This document shows, piece by piece, positions 16,977 to 25,705 of a stretch of DNA of 34,393 nucleotides (position 1 is its first letter; each line of letters begins with the position of its first letter). Below the pieces are notes generated by a model. That model did no database searches, was not told the origin of the DNA, and was given only the letters and a program-made list of their open reading frames with translations. The translations under genes were made by a program, and so were the position numbers. The DNA lies in the NCBI GenBank assembly GCA_003244245.1, contig QHBY01000082.1, positions 19,633-54,025 of the forward strand. The letters are read 5' to 3'. This DNA is from Pseudonocardiales bacterium (GTDB lineage Bacteria; Actinomycetota; Actinomycetes; Mycobacteriales; Pseudonocardiaceae).

Positions 16977-18377
16977 ATGGTCGTCGGTGAGATCGCCGAG
17001 GCCGCAGACTTCATCGTGATTGGTGGAGGACCAGGTGGATACATGGCCGCACTGCGGGCGGCCCAGCTCGGCGCTGACGTGCTTCTGGTTGAACGCGGCG
17101 GACCTCCGTACCTGGGCGGAACGTGCCTGCATGTCGGCTGCATCCCCTCGAAGTCATTGATCGAGTTGTCACGCCTGTGCCAGAGCGCCCGCACCTCGGC
17201 GCACCGTGGTCTGGTAGCCGACTTAGTCGTGGACCTCGCGGCGTTCCAACAGCACCGCGACGACGTGGTCAAGCGTCTGTGCCGCGGCATCAGCGCCCTG
17301 CTGAGACGGCGAAGAGTGCGCGTCATCACCGGAGAGGCATTCTTCAACCGGCCGGACAGGATCGCCGTCCGCCACGACAACCAGGTCAGCTTTTTCGACT
17401 TTCACCGCGCCGTGATAGCCACGGGGAGCAGAGCGAGGCAAAGCGACGTACTACCCGTGGACGGCACCCGGACGCTGGACTCCAGCGGAGCATTGGCGCT
17501 GACCTCACTGCCGCCGCGACTCAGCGTCGTCGGCGGGGACTACATCGGGATGGAAATCGCAACGGCGTTCGCCGCTCTCGGGTCGGTCGTGACCGTCCTG
17601 CACGACGGCACCCCGCTGTTCCCAGGTATCGACGCAGACCTGTTGTCGCCTGTCCATCGACGGCTGGAGCGATTGGGCGTCACCGTCCTGCCCGACAGCA
17701 CAGTGTGTGGACGCGACGATGACGTCCTGCACGCCCGGACACCGAAGGGTGCCGTTGAGGTCGGCACGGACGTAACCGTCGTGTCGCTCGGCCGGCAACC
17801 GAACACCGATGAGATTGGACTGCACCTAGCCGATGTCGCCGTGGACACGGACGGCTTCATCTCGACCGACACCCAGTGTCTGGTCCGCCCTGGCCTCGCC
17901 GCGGTGGGCGATGTCACCCAAGGCCCCGCCCTCGCACACAAGGCCTACGCGCAGGCCCTCGTCGCAGCCGAGTCACTGTGCGGACGCCCTGCAAGTTTTC
18001 AACCGTACGCGATCCCCGTCGCCATCTTCACTGATCCGGAAATCGCGTCGGTCGGCATGACCGCCGAGCAAGCGCGCGACGCCGGAGCGGGCATACAGGT
18101 GGTCAATTTCCCACTATCGGCATTGGGCCGCGCCGCCACCGTGAACGCATCCGACGGCTTCTGCAGGCTCGTAGTCGACCAGGAGCAGGACCGGATCCTC
18201 GGAGCGCAGATCGTCGCGCCGCAGGCGTCGGACCTTATTGCTGAGGTCGGGCTTGCAATCGAAATGGCGGCAAGCCCGCACGACCTCGCCGCGACCGTCC
18301 ACGCACACCCCACCATGTCCGAAGGTTTGTACGAAGCGGCGTCGCTAGCTGCGGGTGTCCCACTGCACGTCCCGTAG
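16977..18377 (+). CDS. lpdA: Dihydrolipoyl dehydrogenase (E3)
   Basis: FAD motif VIGGGPGGYMAALRAAQLG; redox pair GGTCLHVGCIPSKSLIE; C-terminal VHAHPTMSEGLYEAA. Confidence 0.94.
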   Translation: MVVGEIAEAADFIVIGGGPGGYMAALRAAQLGADVLLVERGGPPYLGGTCLHVGCIPSKSLIELSRLCQSARTSAHRGLVADLVVDLAAFQQHRDDVVKRLCRGISALLRRRRVRVITGEAFFNRPDRIAVRHDNQVSFFDFHRAVIATGSRARQSDVLPVDGTRTLDSSGALALTSLPPRLSVVGGDYIGMEIATAFAALGSVVTVLHDGTPLFPGIDADLLSPVHRRLERLGVTVLPDSTVCGRDDDVLHARTPKGAVEVGTDVTVVSLGRQPNTDEIGLHLADVAVDTDGFISTDTQCLVRPGLAAVGDVTQGPALAHKAYAQALVAAESLCGRPASFQPYAIPVAIFTDPEIASVGMTAEQARDAGAGIQVVNFPLSALGRAATVNASDGFCRLVVDQEQDRILGAQIVAPQASDLIAEVGLAIEMAASPHDLAATVHAHPTMSEGLYEAASLAAGVPLHVP

Positions 18378-18429
18378 ACGATTCGCCGCCGCGGCGCTGA
18401 CCCATTCTCCGAGGGCCGTAGGGATCTGA

Positions 18430-20422
18430 CCCGACTTCCGCAGATGGTAGGCATGCGTTGACCTGAGTTGTCGGCGTTTGCTGGGCTGTATGGGGTTGGT
18501 CGTGGTCGGGGCGTGTTACTACACGCCGACGCTGCCGCTGTTCAGTTGCTGGTGTGGATGGTGAAGTCCAGGAACCGGGGCGGGTCGGGCAACTTCAGCG
18601 CGGCGAGGATGGTCTGTTGTGCGCTGGTGAGTGCGGAGCGTTGCGCGACCTGTCCGTCGCCGGTGGCGAGGGTGACCAGGTGGAGGCGGTCCAGTTCGTG
18701 GCGGACGTTGCGCCAGGTGTCGCCGGTGGTGTTCTCCACGACGCGGATGAGCAGCAGCGCGAGCCAGCACAGTTGGATGTGGGCGCGGATGCGGTCCTCG
18801 CGGTAGTGGAACACCGGCCGCAGTCCGAGGCTGCTTTTCATGTCGCGCCAGCCTGCTTCCACGGCCAGCAGTTGCTTGTAGGCCGCGGCCAGGTCCTGCG
18901 GTGTCAGGGTCTGGTCGCTGGTGCGTAGCAGCCACTTGCCGTCCAGGTGTTTCTCGCCGGCGATGCCGGCCTTGTCGATGCGCAGCAGCCCGGTGTTGGT
19001 GCGGCGCAGGTAGCGGCGCAGCCCGGGCTTGGCCTTCAGCGAACCGACCAGCTCATCACGCCGGCGGGCGGTCCAGGCGTCCGATCCGGTGATCAACCCG
19101 GACAGGTGCTCGACGAGGCGCTGCCGGACTGCCTCATCCCGCTGGGCGGCTTCGGGGTTGTGGCACACGACGAAGCGTTGCGCGCGTGCTCCGGTGGTGT
19201 CGCCGCCGGCGGCGACGGTGACTTCCTTGACGCGCAGGTTCCCGGCGACGGTCTTGTAGCGGCCCGGTCGGGCCAGTGCGGCGGCGGCCTCACCGTTGGT
19301 GTGGCGCAGTTTCTCGGCGTGGATGTAGTGCCCGCCGCCGCGGGTCAGGTAGGCCCGGTTGGTCGCGGAGGCGAAGCCGCGGTCGGCGACCCAGACCAGC
19401 CGGCGCAGGTTCCAGGCCCCGAGGTCGTCTTTGATGCGGCGGATGATCGGCTGGTCACCGGTGTTACCGGGGAAGGTCCAGCAGCGCACCGGGATGCCGT
19501 CGCGGGTGACGGCCATCGCGATGATCACCTGCGGCAGGTCGCCTCGGTGGTCTTTGGAGTTGCCCCAGGTGCGGGTCGCAGACTCGGCCGGCGGCACATC
19601 CTGGTCACCGGCATCCGGATCCTCAGCCAGATCGGCCAACGCGTCGGCGCCGTCGAGTTCCCAGTAGGTGGAGGTGGTGTCGATGAACACGATGTCCAGG
19701 TCGAGGTTCAGCAGGTGCGCGACGGAGGAAAAGATCTCTGAAGCGATCCGCTCCAGCGCCTGCAGCAGGAAGTCCATCCCCCGGTAGGCCTGATCATCAC
19801 CGAGTGCGGTGAGCCCGTCGATGGCGACCCGTTCGGCCACCCACCGGCAACAGGCCAGCTTCGATCCCGGTTCCAGGGCCCGTTGGGCGACCATCGCGAA
19901 CACCGTCCGCTCGGCCACCACGGGGTCGAGTTTGCGGCCGGCCGCAGCCTGCCGCAGCGCAGCCCCGATACCCAGCCGGCCCCACAGCGCGTCCAGCGTC
20001 CACGTCCCGCCCAGCCGGCGCGAGTCCAGGACCTCCACCTCGGCGCCGGACGCCGCCGCGAGCGCCTCGCCCGGATCCAGGAAGCGGGAGATCGAGGACA
20101 CCAACCGCGCCAACGCCTCGCGATCGACGGTCTCGGCACGGCCGAAGTTGTGGATCACGCTCGCCGTGGACACCCCGGTCTCCGGGTGGCGACTGTTGTG
20201 CGCCAACTGCAGGTACCGCACCACCGACCCGTCCCGATTGGTCCGCCGCGTCTCCCGCAGGTACATGCCCACCAGTTAAGCCGCCAGATCAGTCACTGTC
20301 GAGCGACACGCCCAGAGTCGTGTGCCTACACGATTTCGCTCCATCTACACCGTCACCCCAGCAAACACGGGCCATCCGGCGCTGATCAAGCCCGAAAATG
20401 CCTACCAACTGCGGAAGTCAGG
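18430..20422 (-). mobile_element. IS1634-family insertion sequence, ~1993 bp, 25-bp IRs (2 mismatches), 5-bp TSD TCTGA
   Basis: CCCGACTTCCGCAGATGGTAGGCAT at 18430-18454 vs right end reverse complement CCTGACTTCCGCAGTTGGTAGGCAT; TCTGA at 18425-18429 and 20423-20427. Confidence 0.88.
18542..20272 (-). CDS. IS1634-family transposase
   Basis: MYLRETRRTNRDGSVVRYLQLAHNSRHPETGVSTASVIHNFGRAE; DIVFIDTTSTYWEL; GIPVRCWTFPGNTGDQ; DGKWLLRTSDQTLTPQDLAAAYKQLLAVEAGWRDMKSSL. Confidence 0.95.
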   Translation of the reverse strand: MGMYLRETRRTNRDGSVVRYLQLAHNSRHPETGVSTASVIHNFGRAETVDREALARLVSSISRFLDPGEALAAASGAEVEVLDSRRLGGTWTLDALWGRLGIGAALRQAAAGRKLDPVVAERTVFAMVAQRALEPGSKLACCRWVAERVAIDGLTALGDDQAYRGMDFLLQALERIASEIFSSVAHLLNLDLDIVFIDTTSTYWELDGADALADLAEDPDAGDQDVPPAESATRTWGNSKDHRGDLPQVIIAMAVTRDGIPVRCWTFPGNTGDQPIIRRIKDDLGAWNLRRLVWVADRGFASATNRAYLTRGGGHYIHAEKLRHTNGEAAAALARPGRYKTVAGNLRVKEVTVAAGGDTTGARAQRFVVCHNPEAAQRDEAVRQRLVEHLSGLITGSDAWTARRRDELVGSLKAKPGLRRYLRRTNTGLLRIDKAGIAGEKHLDGKWLLRTSDQTLTPQDLAAAYKQLLAVEAGWRDMKSSLGLRPVFHYREDRIRAHIQLCWLALLLIRVVENTTGDTWRNVRHELDRLHLVTLATGDGQVAQRSALTSAQQTILAALKLPDPPRFLDFTIHTSN

Positions 20423-20618
20423 TCTGAGATGGGCCGCGGCGTTCAGCCGTCTGGTCTGGGGGACCAGCGGGCCATCGGTGCGCGGCTGTCCTGGCGCCGT
20501 CAGGAGGTGTTTCCGCCGCCGGCCGTGGCACGCCCAATATGACGACGAGGTTTCGGCTGCGTGCCGGTATGTCAGCGCAAGACCTTGCCAAGGTAGCCCA
20601 TGGATGCGAAAGTACACG

Positions 20619-20640
20619 CGTACAACGGTCGTACATCGGT
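20619..20640. repeat. Two tandem 11-bp direct repeats CGTACAACGGT/CGTACATCGGT (operator-like)
   Basis: Directly adjacent units with one mismatch, 47 bp upstream of the livH2 start. Confidence 0.5.
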
Positions 20641-20686
20641 CAGACACTGGCGATAGATGGACAAGATAGGAGGCGGGTGCGATCGC

Positions 20687-21562
20687 ATGCTCGCCCAGCT
20701 TGAGCTCGCCGTTGGTTTCGGACTGGTCACCAGCGCGATTGTGTGTCTGGCCGCCGTTGGCTTGAGCCTGCAGTTCGGAATCACCAACTATGTGAACTTC
20801 GCTTTCGGTGAGGTTCTGGCACTAGGCGCCTACTTCACGTTGTTGATCCGGCAGGCTGTACCGAGTTTCTGGGCCGCCGCGGCGCTTGCGGTCCTAGCCA
20901 CTGGAATCGCTGCGGTCGGCCTCAACCGCCTGCTGCTGCAGCCGTTCGTCAACAGGCGCGCCAGCACACTGTCGATGCTGATCGTCACCTTCGCACTGTC
21001 GCTGATCCTGCAGAGCGCTATTCAGGGTTTCGCGGGTCCGGACTTCCGGTCCTTTGGTCTTGCCCCTTCGCACGGGTACAGCTTCGCGGGCTTGCGCTTC
21101 ACGGCACGACAGATTGCGGTGATCGTCATTGCCGCCGTGGCAATGGTCGCGCTGCATCTCACGCTGACACGAACGTGGCTCGGAAAAGCAATGCGCGCCG
21201 TCTCTGATGACCGGGACCTGGCTCGGGTATGCGGCATCCGCAGTCGCCGCATCACTGACTACACCTGGCTGATCACCGGACTGTTCGGCGGAGCCGCAGG
21301 AATCTTCCTCGCCCTCAGCATTGACAACTTCTCACCGTACTTCGGGTCGGAATTTTTGTTCGTCGTCTTCGCCGCCGTAATCCTCGGCGGGATCGGACGT
21401 CCCTACGGGGCGATGGCCGGCGCGCTGCTTGTCGGGCTCTCAACCGAGGTGTCCGCGGTGTTCATCAACCCCGCATACAAGGAGGCCGTCGCCTTCGCCA
21501 TCGGAGTCATCGTTCTGCTGTTCAAACCAAATGGTCTGTTCAATATCCGCGGAAAGGCCTGA
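20687..21562 (+). CDS. livH: Branched-chain amino acid-type ABC transporter permease (LivH-like), second system
   Basis: VCLAAVGLSLQFGITNYVNFAFGEVLALGAYFTLL; AVILGGIGRPYGAMAGALLVG. Confidence 0.92.
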   Translation: MLAQLELAVGFGLVTSAIVCLAAVGLSLQFGITNYVNFAFGEVLALGAYFTLLIRQAVPSFWAAAALAVLATGIAAVGLNRLLLQPFVNRRASTLSMLIVTFALSLILQSAIQGFAGPDFRSFGLAPSHGYSFAGLRFTARQIAVIVIAAVAMVALHLTLTRTWLGKAMRAVSDDRDLARVCGIRSRRITDYTWLITGLFGGAAGIFLALSIDNFSPYFGSEFLFVVFAAVILGGIGRPYGAMAGALLVGLSTEVSAVFINPAYKEAVAFAIGVIVLLFKPNGLFNIRGKA

Positions 21563-21563
21563 C

Positions 21564-22571
21564 GTGGTGATCGACTGGCTATACGTCGTCTCTATCGCCG
21601 TGTACTTCGTGATCTACAACGTGCTGGGTTGGGGCCTGAATATCCAATTCGGCATCGCGGGTCTACTCAACTTCACCTACATTACCTTCGTCGCGGCCGG
21701 AGCATACTTCGCCGGCGTCGCCGCCTTGCCGCCCGCACGTGGCGGTATCAGCCAGACGACTTACATCCTCGGATGGAACTTGCCGTTCCCGATGGACATG
21801 GCCGTCGGCGCCGCCGCGGCCGGCTTGCTGGGAGTACTCGTCGGGTTCGTCGCACTGCGCAAGCTGCGCAGCGATTACCAGGCGATCGTGACAGTCTCCG
21901 TGGGGGCGGTGGCGTTCGTTATCGTCAGTAACAACCGCAGCTTATTCAATGGCAGCGACGGCATACAAGGCGTACCTCGCCCACTCGACAAAGCTCTCGG
22001 CGGCCTGGACGATCAAACATTTCAGTACGTTTTCCTTGCTCTGATCACCGCGATAGCACTGGTGCTGTGGTGGATTGCGTACCGCGTTCATCGTTCCCCC
22101 TATGGTCGCATCCTTCGTGCGATCCGCGACGACGAAGATGCCGTGGCCAGCCTCGGGAAAAACGTCTATCGATACAAAATGAGCGCATTCGTCCTTGGCA
22201 GCGTCTACGCGGGAATCGGCGGCGCCATGTTCATCGAGTTCATCGGAACGTGGAACCCAAGCGGATGGGGATCGGCCGAAACATTTCTGATCTTCTCCGC
22301 AGTGATCGTGGGCGGTCGCGGCAACAACTTAGGCGTCGTGGTCGGGGCCCTTCTGATTCCTATCTTGTTTACTGAGGCGACACGCTACATTCCCGCTATT
22401 CCCGGACAACCCAATCTGATCTCCAGCCTCCGAGGACTGATCATCGGCGTCTTGGTTATCGGGACCATGTGGTGGCGTCCGCAGGGTATTCTGCCCGAAA
22501 GACGGCGACGATTCACGCTGCCGCTCGTCCCAACGGCTTCCCGTGCACTCGCAGAGGAGGTTGGGGCGTGA
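21564..22571 (+). CDS. livM: Branched-chain amino acid-type ABC transporter permease (LivM-like), second system
   Basis: LGWGLNIQFGIAGLLNFTYITFVAAGAYFAGV; VGGRGNNLGVVVGALLIPILF. GTG 21564 right after the livH stop. Confidence 0.92.
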   Translation: MVIDWLYVVSIAVYFVIYNVLGWGLNIQFGIAGLLNFTYITFVAAGAYFAGVAALPPARGGISQTTYILGWNLPFPMDMAVGAAAAGLLGVLVGFVALRKLRSDYQAIVTVSVGAVAFVIVSNNRSLFNGSDGIQGVPRPLDKALGGLDDQTFQYVFLALITAIALVLWWIAYRVHRSPYGRILRAIRDDEDAVASLGKNVYRYKMSAFVLGSVYAGIGGAMFIEFIGTWNPSGWGSAETFLIFSAVIVGGRGNNLGVVVGALLIPILFTEATRYIPAIPGQPNLISSLRGLIIGVLVIGTMWWRPQGILPERRRRFTLPLVPTASRALAEEVGA

Positions 22572-23401
22572 CGTCCCCTGACCGGCTGGAGGCAGAGCAG
22601 TCACGTCGCGGTTCGCTAATTCGCGAGGATCGAGGGCGGTCGCCGTTGCTCACCATCTCGGCATTGAACAAGTCCTACGGTGGCGTACGCGCTGTTCGGA
22701 ACGCATCATTCTCGGTGCGTGTCAACGCGATTACGGGCTTGATTGGTCCGAATGGCGCTGGCAAGAGCACGACCGTTGACCTCACCTCAGGCATGCAACC
22801 ACCGGACAGCGGGACGATTACTTTTGACGGCGCCGATGTAACCCGATTACCTATCGACAAAAAAGCGCGTGCCGGGATCGTCAGGACGTTTCAACACTCG
22901 CGCGAATTTTCGGGTCTCACGGTTCTGGAAAACATGCTCGTAGCCCCGCTGGCCCAGCCGGGATCCAGACTACTGCGGGGAGTGCTAGGTGGTGCTGCGG
23001 TTCGGTCGCGGGAGAAGGACCTGGTCGCTACTGCTTTGGACCTACTCCAGCGTTTCAATCTCGCCCGATACGCCAACTCCCTTGCCGGCAACCTCAGCGG
23101 TGGCCAGAAGCGGCTCTTGGAGGTCGCTCGGGCGTTGATGACCCGGCCGAAGTTGCTGATCCTTGACGAGCCGATGAGTGGGGTAAACCCGGTCCTCGCG
23201 GATCAGCTCGCCGAGCAGATCTGCCGCATTGTCCAGGACGGTGTCACCGTTCTGCTTATCGAACACAACCTTCAGTTCGTCGAGCGCCTGTGTCCGCACA
23301 TCATCGTGATGGCACAGGGAGCGGTCCTCGCCGAAGGCGACATGGATTCTCTGCGAGACAACGAACAGGTGCTTTCCGCCTATCTGGGAACCCAGCGATG
23401 A
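22568..23401 (+). CDS. livG: ABC transporter ATP-binding protein (LivG-like), second system
   Basis: Walker A GPNGAGKST; NLSGGQKRLLEVARALMTRPKLLILDEPMSGVNP. GTGA start/stop overlap with livM. Confidence 0.93.
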   Translation: MTSPDRLEAEQSRRGSLIREDRGRSPLLTISALNKSYGGVRAVRNASFSVRVNAITGLIGPNGAGKSTTVDLTSGMQPPDSGTITFDGADVTRLPIDKKARAGIVRTFQHSREFSGLTVLENMLVAPLAQPGSRLLRGVLGGAAVRSREKDLVATALDLLQRFNLARYANSLAGNLSGGQKRLLEVARALMTRPKLLILDEPMSGVNPVLADQLAEQICRIVQDGVTVLLIEHNLQFVERLCPHIIVMAQGAVLAEGDMDSLRDNEQVLSAYLGTQR

Positions 23402-24096
23402 GCGGCCTCGAGGTCAAGGACCTAACCGCGGGTTACGGCGCGGAACCAATCATCCGCAACGTCAACTTCCGGGTGGATTCAGCGCAGACCGTCGCGATTG
23501 TGGGGCCCAACGGCGCGGGCAAGTCAACCTTCCTTAAGGCGGTCCTGAGCCTGCTCCCGAAATCCTCCGGCCACGTGCGCGTCGGGGAGCGTGACGTCAC
23601 CGGAGTCCCCACTGAGCTGCTCGCCTCCTACGGGCTGGGCTACGTGCCTCAGGTTCACAACGTCTTTGCGCAGATGTCCGTGCAGGAAAACCTCGAAGTG
23701 GGCTCCTTCCTGCGACGCAAGGACATGCCCGCGCGGATCGACCGGATCTGGACTCTGTTCCCGGACCTAAAGGCGGCTCGCAAGCGCCCGGCAGGCACGT
23801 TGAGCGGTGGCCAGCGCAACATGCTGGCAGTGGGCCGCGCGCTAATCACCGAACCGGACGTTGTCATCCTCGACGAGCCGACAGCTGGCATCTCACCGCT
23901 GCTCGTCAACGCCTTCTGGAGTCATATACAAATCATCAAGTCTTCGGGCGTCGCGGTGGTCGTAGTGGAACAAAATGTGGGTCGCGCACTGGAGGAATGC
24001 GACTGGGTCTATGTGCTAGTGGACGGAACCAACAGAGTGGACGGACCTCCGTCAACTCTCACCGAACGAGAAGTCTCGCGAATTTTTCTCCAATAG
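23398..24096 (+). CDS. livF: ABC transporter ATP-binding protein (LivF-like), second system
   Basis: Walker A GPNGAGKST; TLSGGQRNMLAVGRALITEPDVVILDEPTAGISP. ATGA overlap with livG. Confidence 0.93.
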   Translation: MSGLEVKDLTAGYGAEPIIRNVNFRVDSAQTVAIVGPNGAGKSTFLKAVLSLLPKSSGHVRVGERDVTGVPTELLASYGLGYVPQVHNVFAQMSVQENLEVGSFLRRKDMPARIDRIWTLFPDLKAARKRPAGTLSGGQRNMLAVGRALITEPDVVILDEPTAGISPLLVNAFWSHIQIIKSSGVAVVVVEQNVGRALEECDWVYVLVDGTNRVDGPPSTLTEREVSRIFLQ

Positions 24097-24149
24097 TGGC
24101 GACACTGGGAAACGCGAATCAACTCGTCCCATCAGAAAAGGGCAGTCAA

Positions 24150-25436
24150 TTGAGCAACCAGAAGAGGTTGATCGGGGCAGTAGCCCTCGTCCTGGCACTC
24201 GCCACTACGTCGGCATGCACCTCAAAAAAGAACAGCGGCGGCGCGGGCAGCGGAAAACCTTCGGGCGGCGCGGGCAGCGGGAAAACCTCGGGCGGCGCAC
24301 TGACAGTGGGTGCGCTACTTCCCCTGAGCGGAACCAAATCCTTTTACGGCAACTGGGTTGTGCAGGGAACGACAGTCGCGGTGAAAGTCGTGAACGATTC
24401 AGGTGGAGTTCTTGGTCACAAGCTCAACCTCGTCACCGAGGACGACGCGGGGGACCCTGCTGATGCAATCCCGGCGTTCCGTAAGCTCGAAGCCCAGAAA
24501 CCAACTTTCGTCATCGGCCCAACGTCGCTGACCGTCGGAGCCGTCATCAACTCCTTCGACCCGAACCACCTTCCCGCCTTCGTCGTAGGTGGCACTGCGG
24601 CATTGGACGACATGCAACACAAATATGTCTACCGCACCACACCATCTGACACGACTCAGGGCGCAGCAATGGCATACTACGCCCACAACAAGGGGTACAA
24701 GAATGCCGCGCTCCTGTTCGAATCTACGAGCTCGGCGCAGACCCTCGTCAAACCGATCACTGACGAATTCACTAAACTTGGTGGCACGGTTGTCAAGAAC
24801 ATTCAGCTCGTCCCACATGTCAGCTCATACCGCACCGAATTGTCTGCGTTGAAGAACTCGCATCCCGACGTCGTCTTCTTGCAAGCAGACAGCCAAACAT
24901 CCGGTACCTTGTTCAGTCAGTTGAGCGAACTAGGCGGACTGAACGTCCCGTTCATCGGCAGCGATGCTACGGGCGACCCCGCGTACGCGAAGGCGATCAC
25001 CTGCGGTGTTGCTCGATCGCAGCTGATCGCCATGACGAGTGGTACCCCAGTCGGGCCAGGCCACGACAACTATGCCGCGGCGTTCAAGGCACAATATCCA
25101 GGAAAAGCCCTGCCAGCAGCAGCTGACAACGCCTACGATGCGGTCTTGATCGCATCGCTCGCCATGACTATCGCCAAATCCACCGACCCGCAGGTATGGG
25201 TGGATTCCATCTCTAAGGTGTCTACCAAGGGTGCAACGGTGGTCTACTCCTACAAGGATGCGCTGGCCGCGGTCCGGGCCGGCAAGGCCATTGACTTCCA
25301 GGGGGCAACCGGGCCGGATGACTTCAACGCCAGCCACAACGTCGTCGGCGGCTGGGCTGCCGCCAAGTTCGACAAGACCTGCCAGAACCTCAACGTTGTC
25401 CAGCAAATCACCGCAGCACAGATCGAAGCTAGTTAG
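24150..25436 (+). CDS. ABC transporter substrate-binding lipoprotein, second system
   Basis: Signal peptide with lipobox TTSAC; LTVGALLPLSGTKSFYGNWVVQGTTVAVKVVNDSGGVLGHKLNLV. TTG start at 24150 likely. Confidence 0.88.
   Translation: MSNQKRLIGAVALVLALATTSACTSKKNSGGAGSGKPSGGAGSGKTSGGALTVGALLPLSGTKSFYGNWVVQGTTVAVKVVNDSGGVLGHKLNLVTEDDAGDPADAIPAFRKLEAQKPTFVIGPTSLTVGAVINSFDPNHLPAFVVGGTAALDDMQHKYVYRTTPSDTTQGAAMAYYAHNKGYKNAALLFESTSSAQTLVKPITDEFTKLGGTVVKNIQLVPHVSSYRTELSALKNSHPDVVFLQADSQTSGTLFSQLSELGGLNVPFIGSDATGDPAYAKAITCGVARSQLIAMTSGTPVGPGHDNYAAAFKAQYPGKALPAAADNAYDAVLIASLAMTIAKSTDPQVWVDSISKVSTKGATVVYSYKDALAAVRAGKAIDFQGATGPDDFNASHNVVGGWAAAKFDKTCQNLNVVQQITAAQIEAS
24237..24290 (+). repeat. 27-bp tandem duplication encoding the GGAGSGK(P/T)S linker of the lipoprotein
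   Basis: GGCGGCGCGGGCAGCGGAAAACCTTCG followed by GGCGGCGCGGGCAGCGGGAAAACCTCG. Confidence 0.8.
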
Positions 25437-25463
25437 GCCCGCCAGCAGGCGACGGTCCGGACG

Positions 25464-25486
25464 CCGCGGCGTGCCCCACGCCGCGG
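25464..25486 (+). terminator. GC-rich hairpin downstream of the second liv operon
   Basis: CCGCGGCGTG-CCC-CACGCCGCGG perfect 10-bp stem, 27 bp after the SBP stop. No T-tract. Confidence 0.5.
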
Positions 25487-25705
25487 GTCCGAGCCGGATG
25501 CTGGGTGTTGAACGGCACCACGCTTGAGGACGGGGCGGTGGTGGAGCGGCGTTGGCCGCGATGATGGTCACAGGGGCTGCCTGCGGGTGGCCCCTTGTTC
25601 GTGTGCGACGACAGGCTGATCACGTTCTGGAAAGCGCAACGGCCCTCCCCATTCCTTGGCCGGACGGGAGGGCCGGTGCTTGGTGCAATGGAGGCACCCG
25701 TGGTC

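Noticed and set aside
13536-18377. Assignment of E1/E2/E3 specifically as pyruvate or as branched-chain 2-oxoacid dehydrogenase
   Set aside because: Motifs identify the complex but not the substrate; specificity cannot be decided from the sequence by eye, so no pdh/bkd symbol was assigned.
18947-19741. 264-aa plus-strand ORF opposite the IS1634 transposase
   Set aside because: Antisense shadow ORF with D/G/V-rich composition and no known motif.
24237-24290. Short tandem repeat considered as a CRISPR or regulatory repeat
   Set aside because: Only two 27-bp units, in frame within a lipoprotein linker (GGAGSGK); not an array.
25464-25486. GC-rich hairpin near the left transposon end considered as part of the element
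   Set aside because: It lies outside the TSD (25501-25505) and immediately follows the SBP stop codon, so it is better explained as a host operon terminator.
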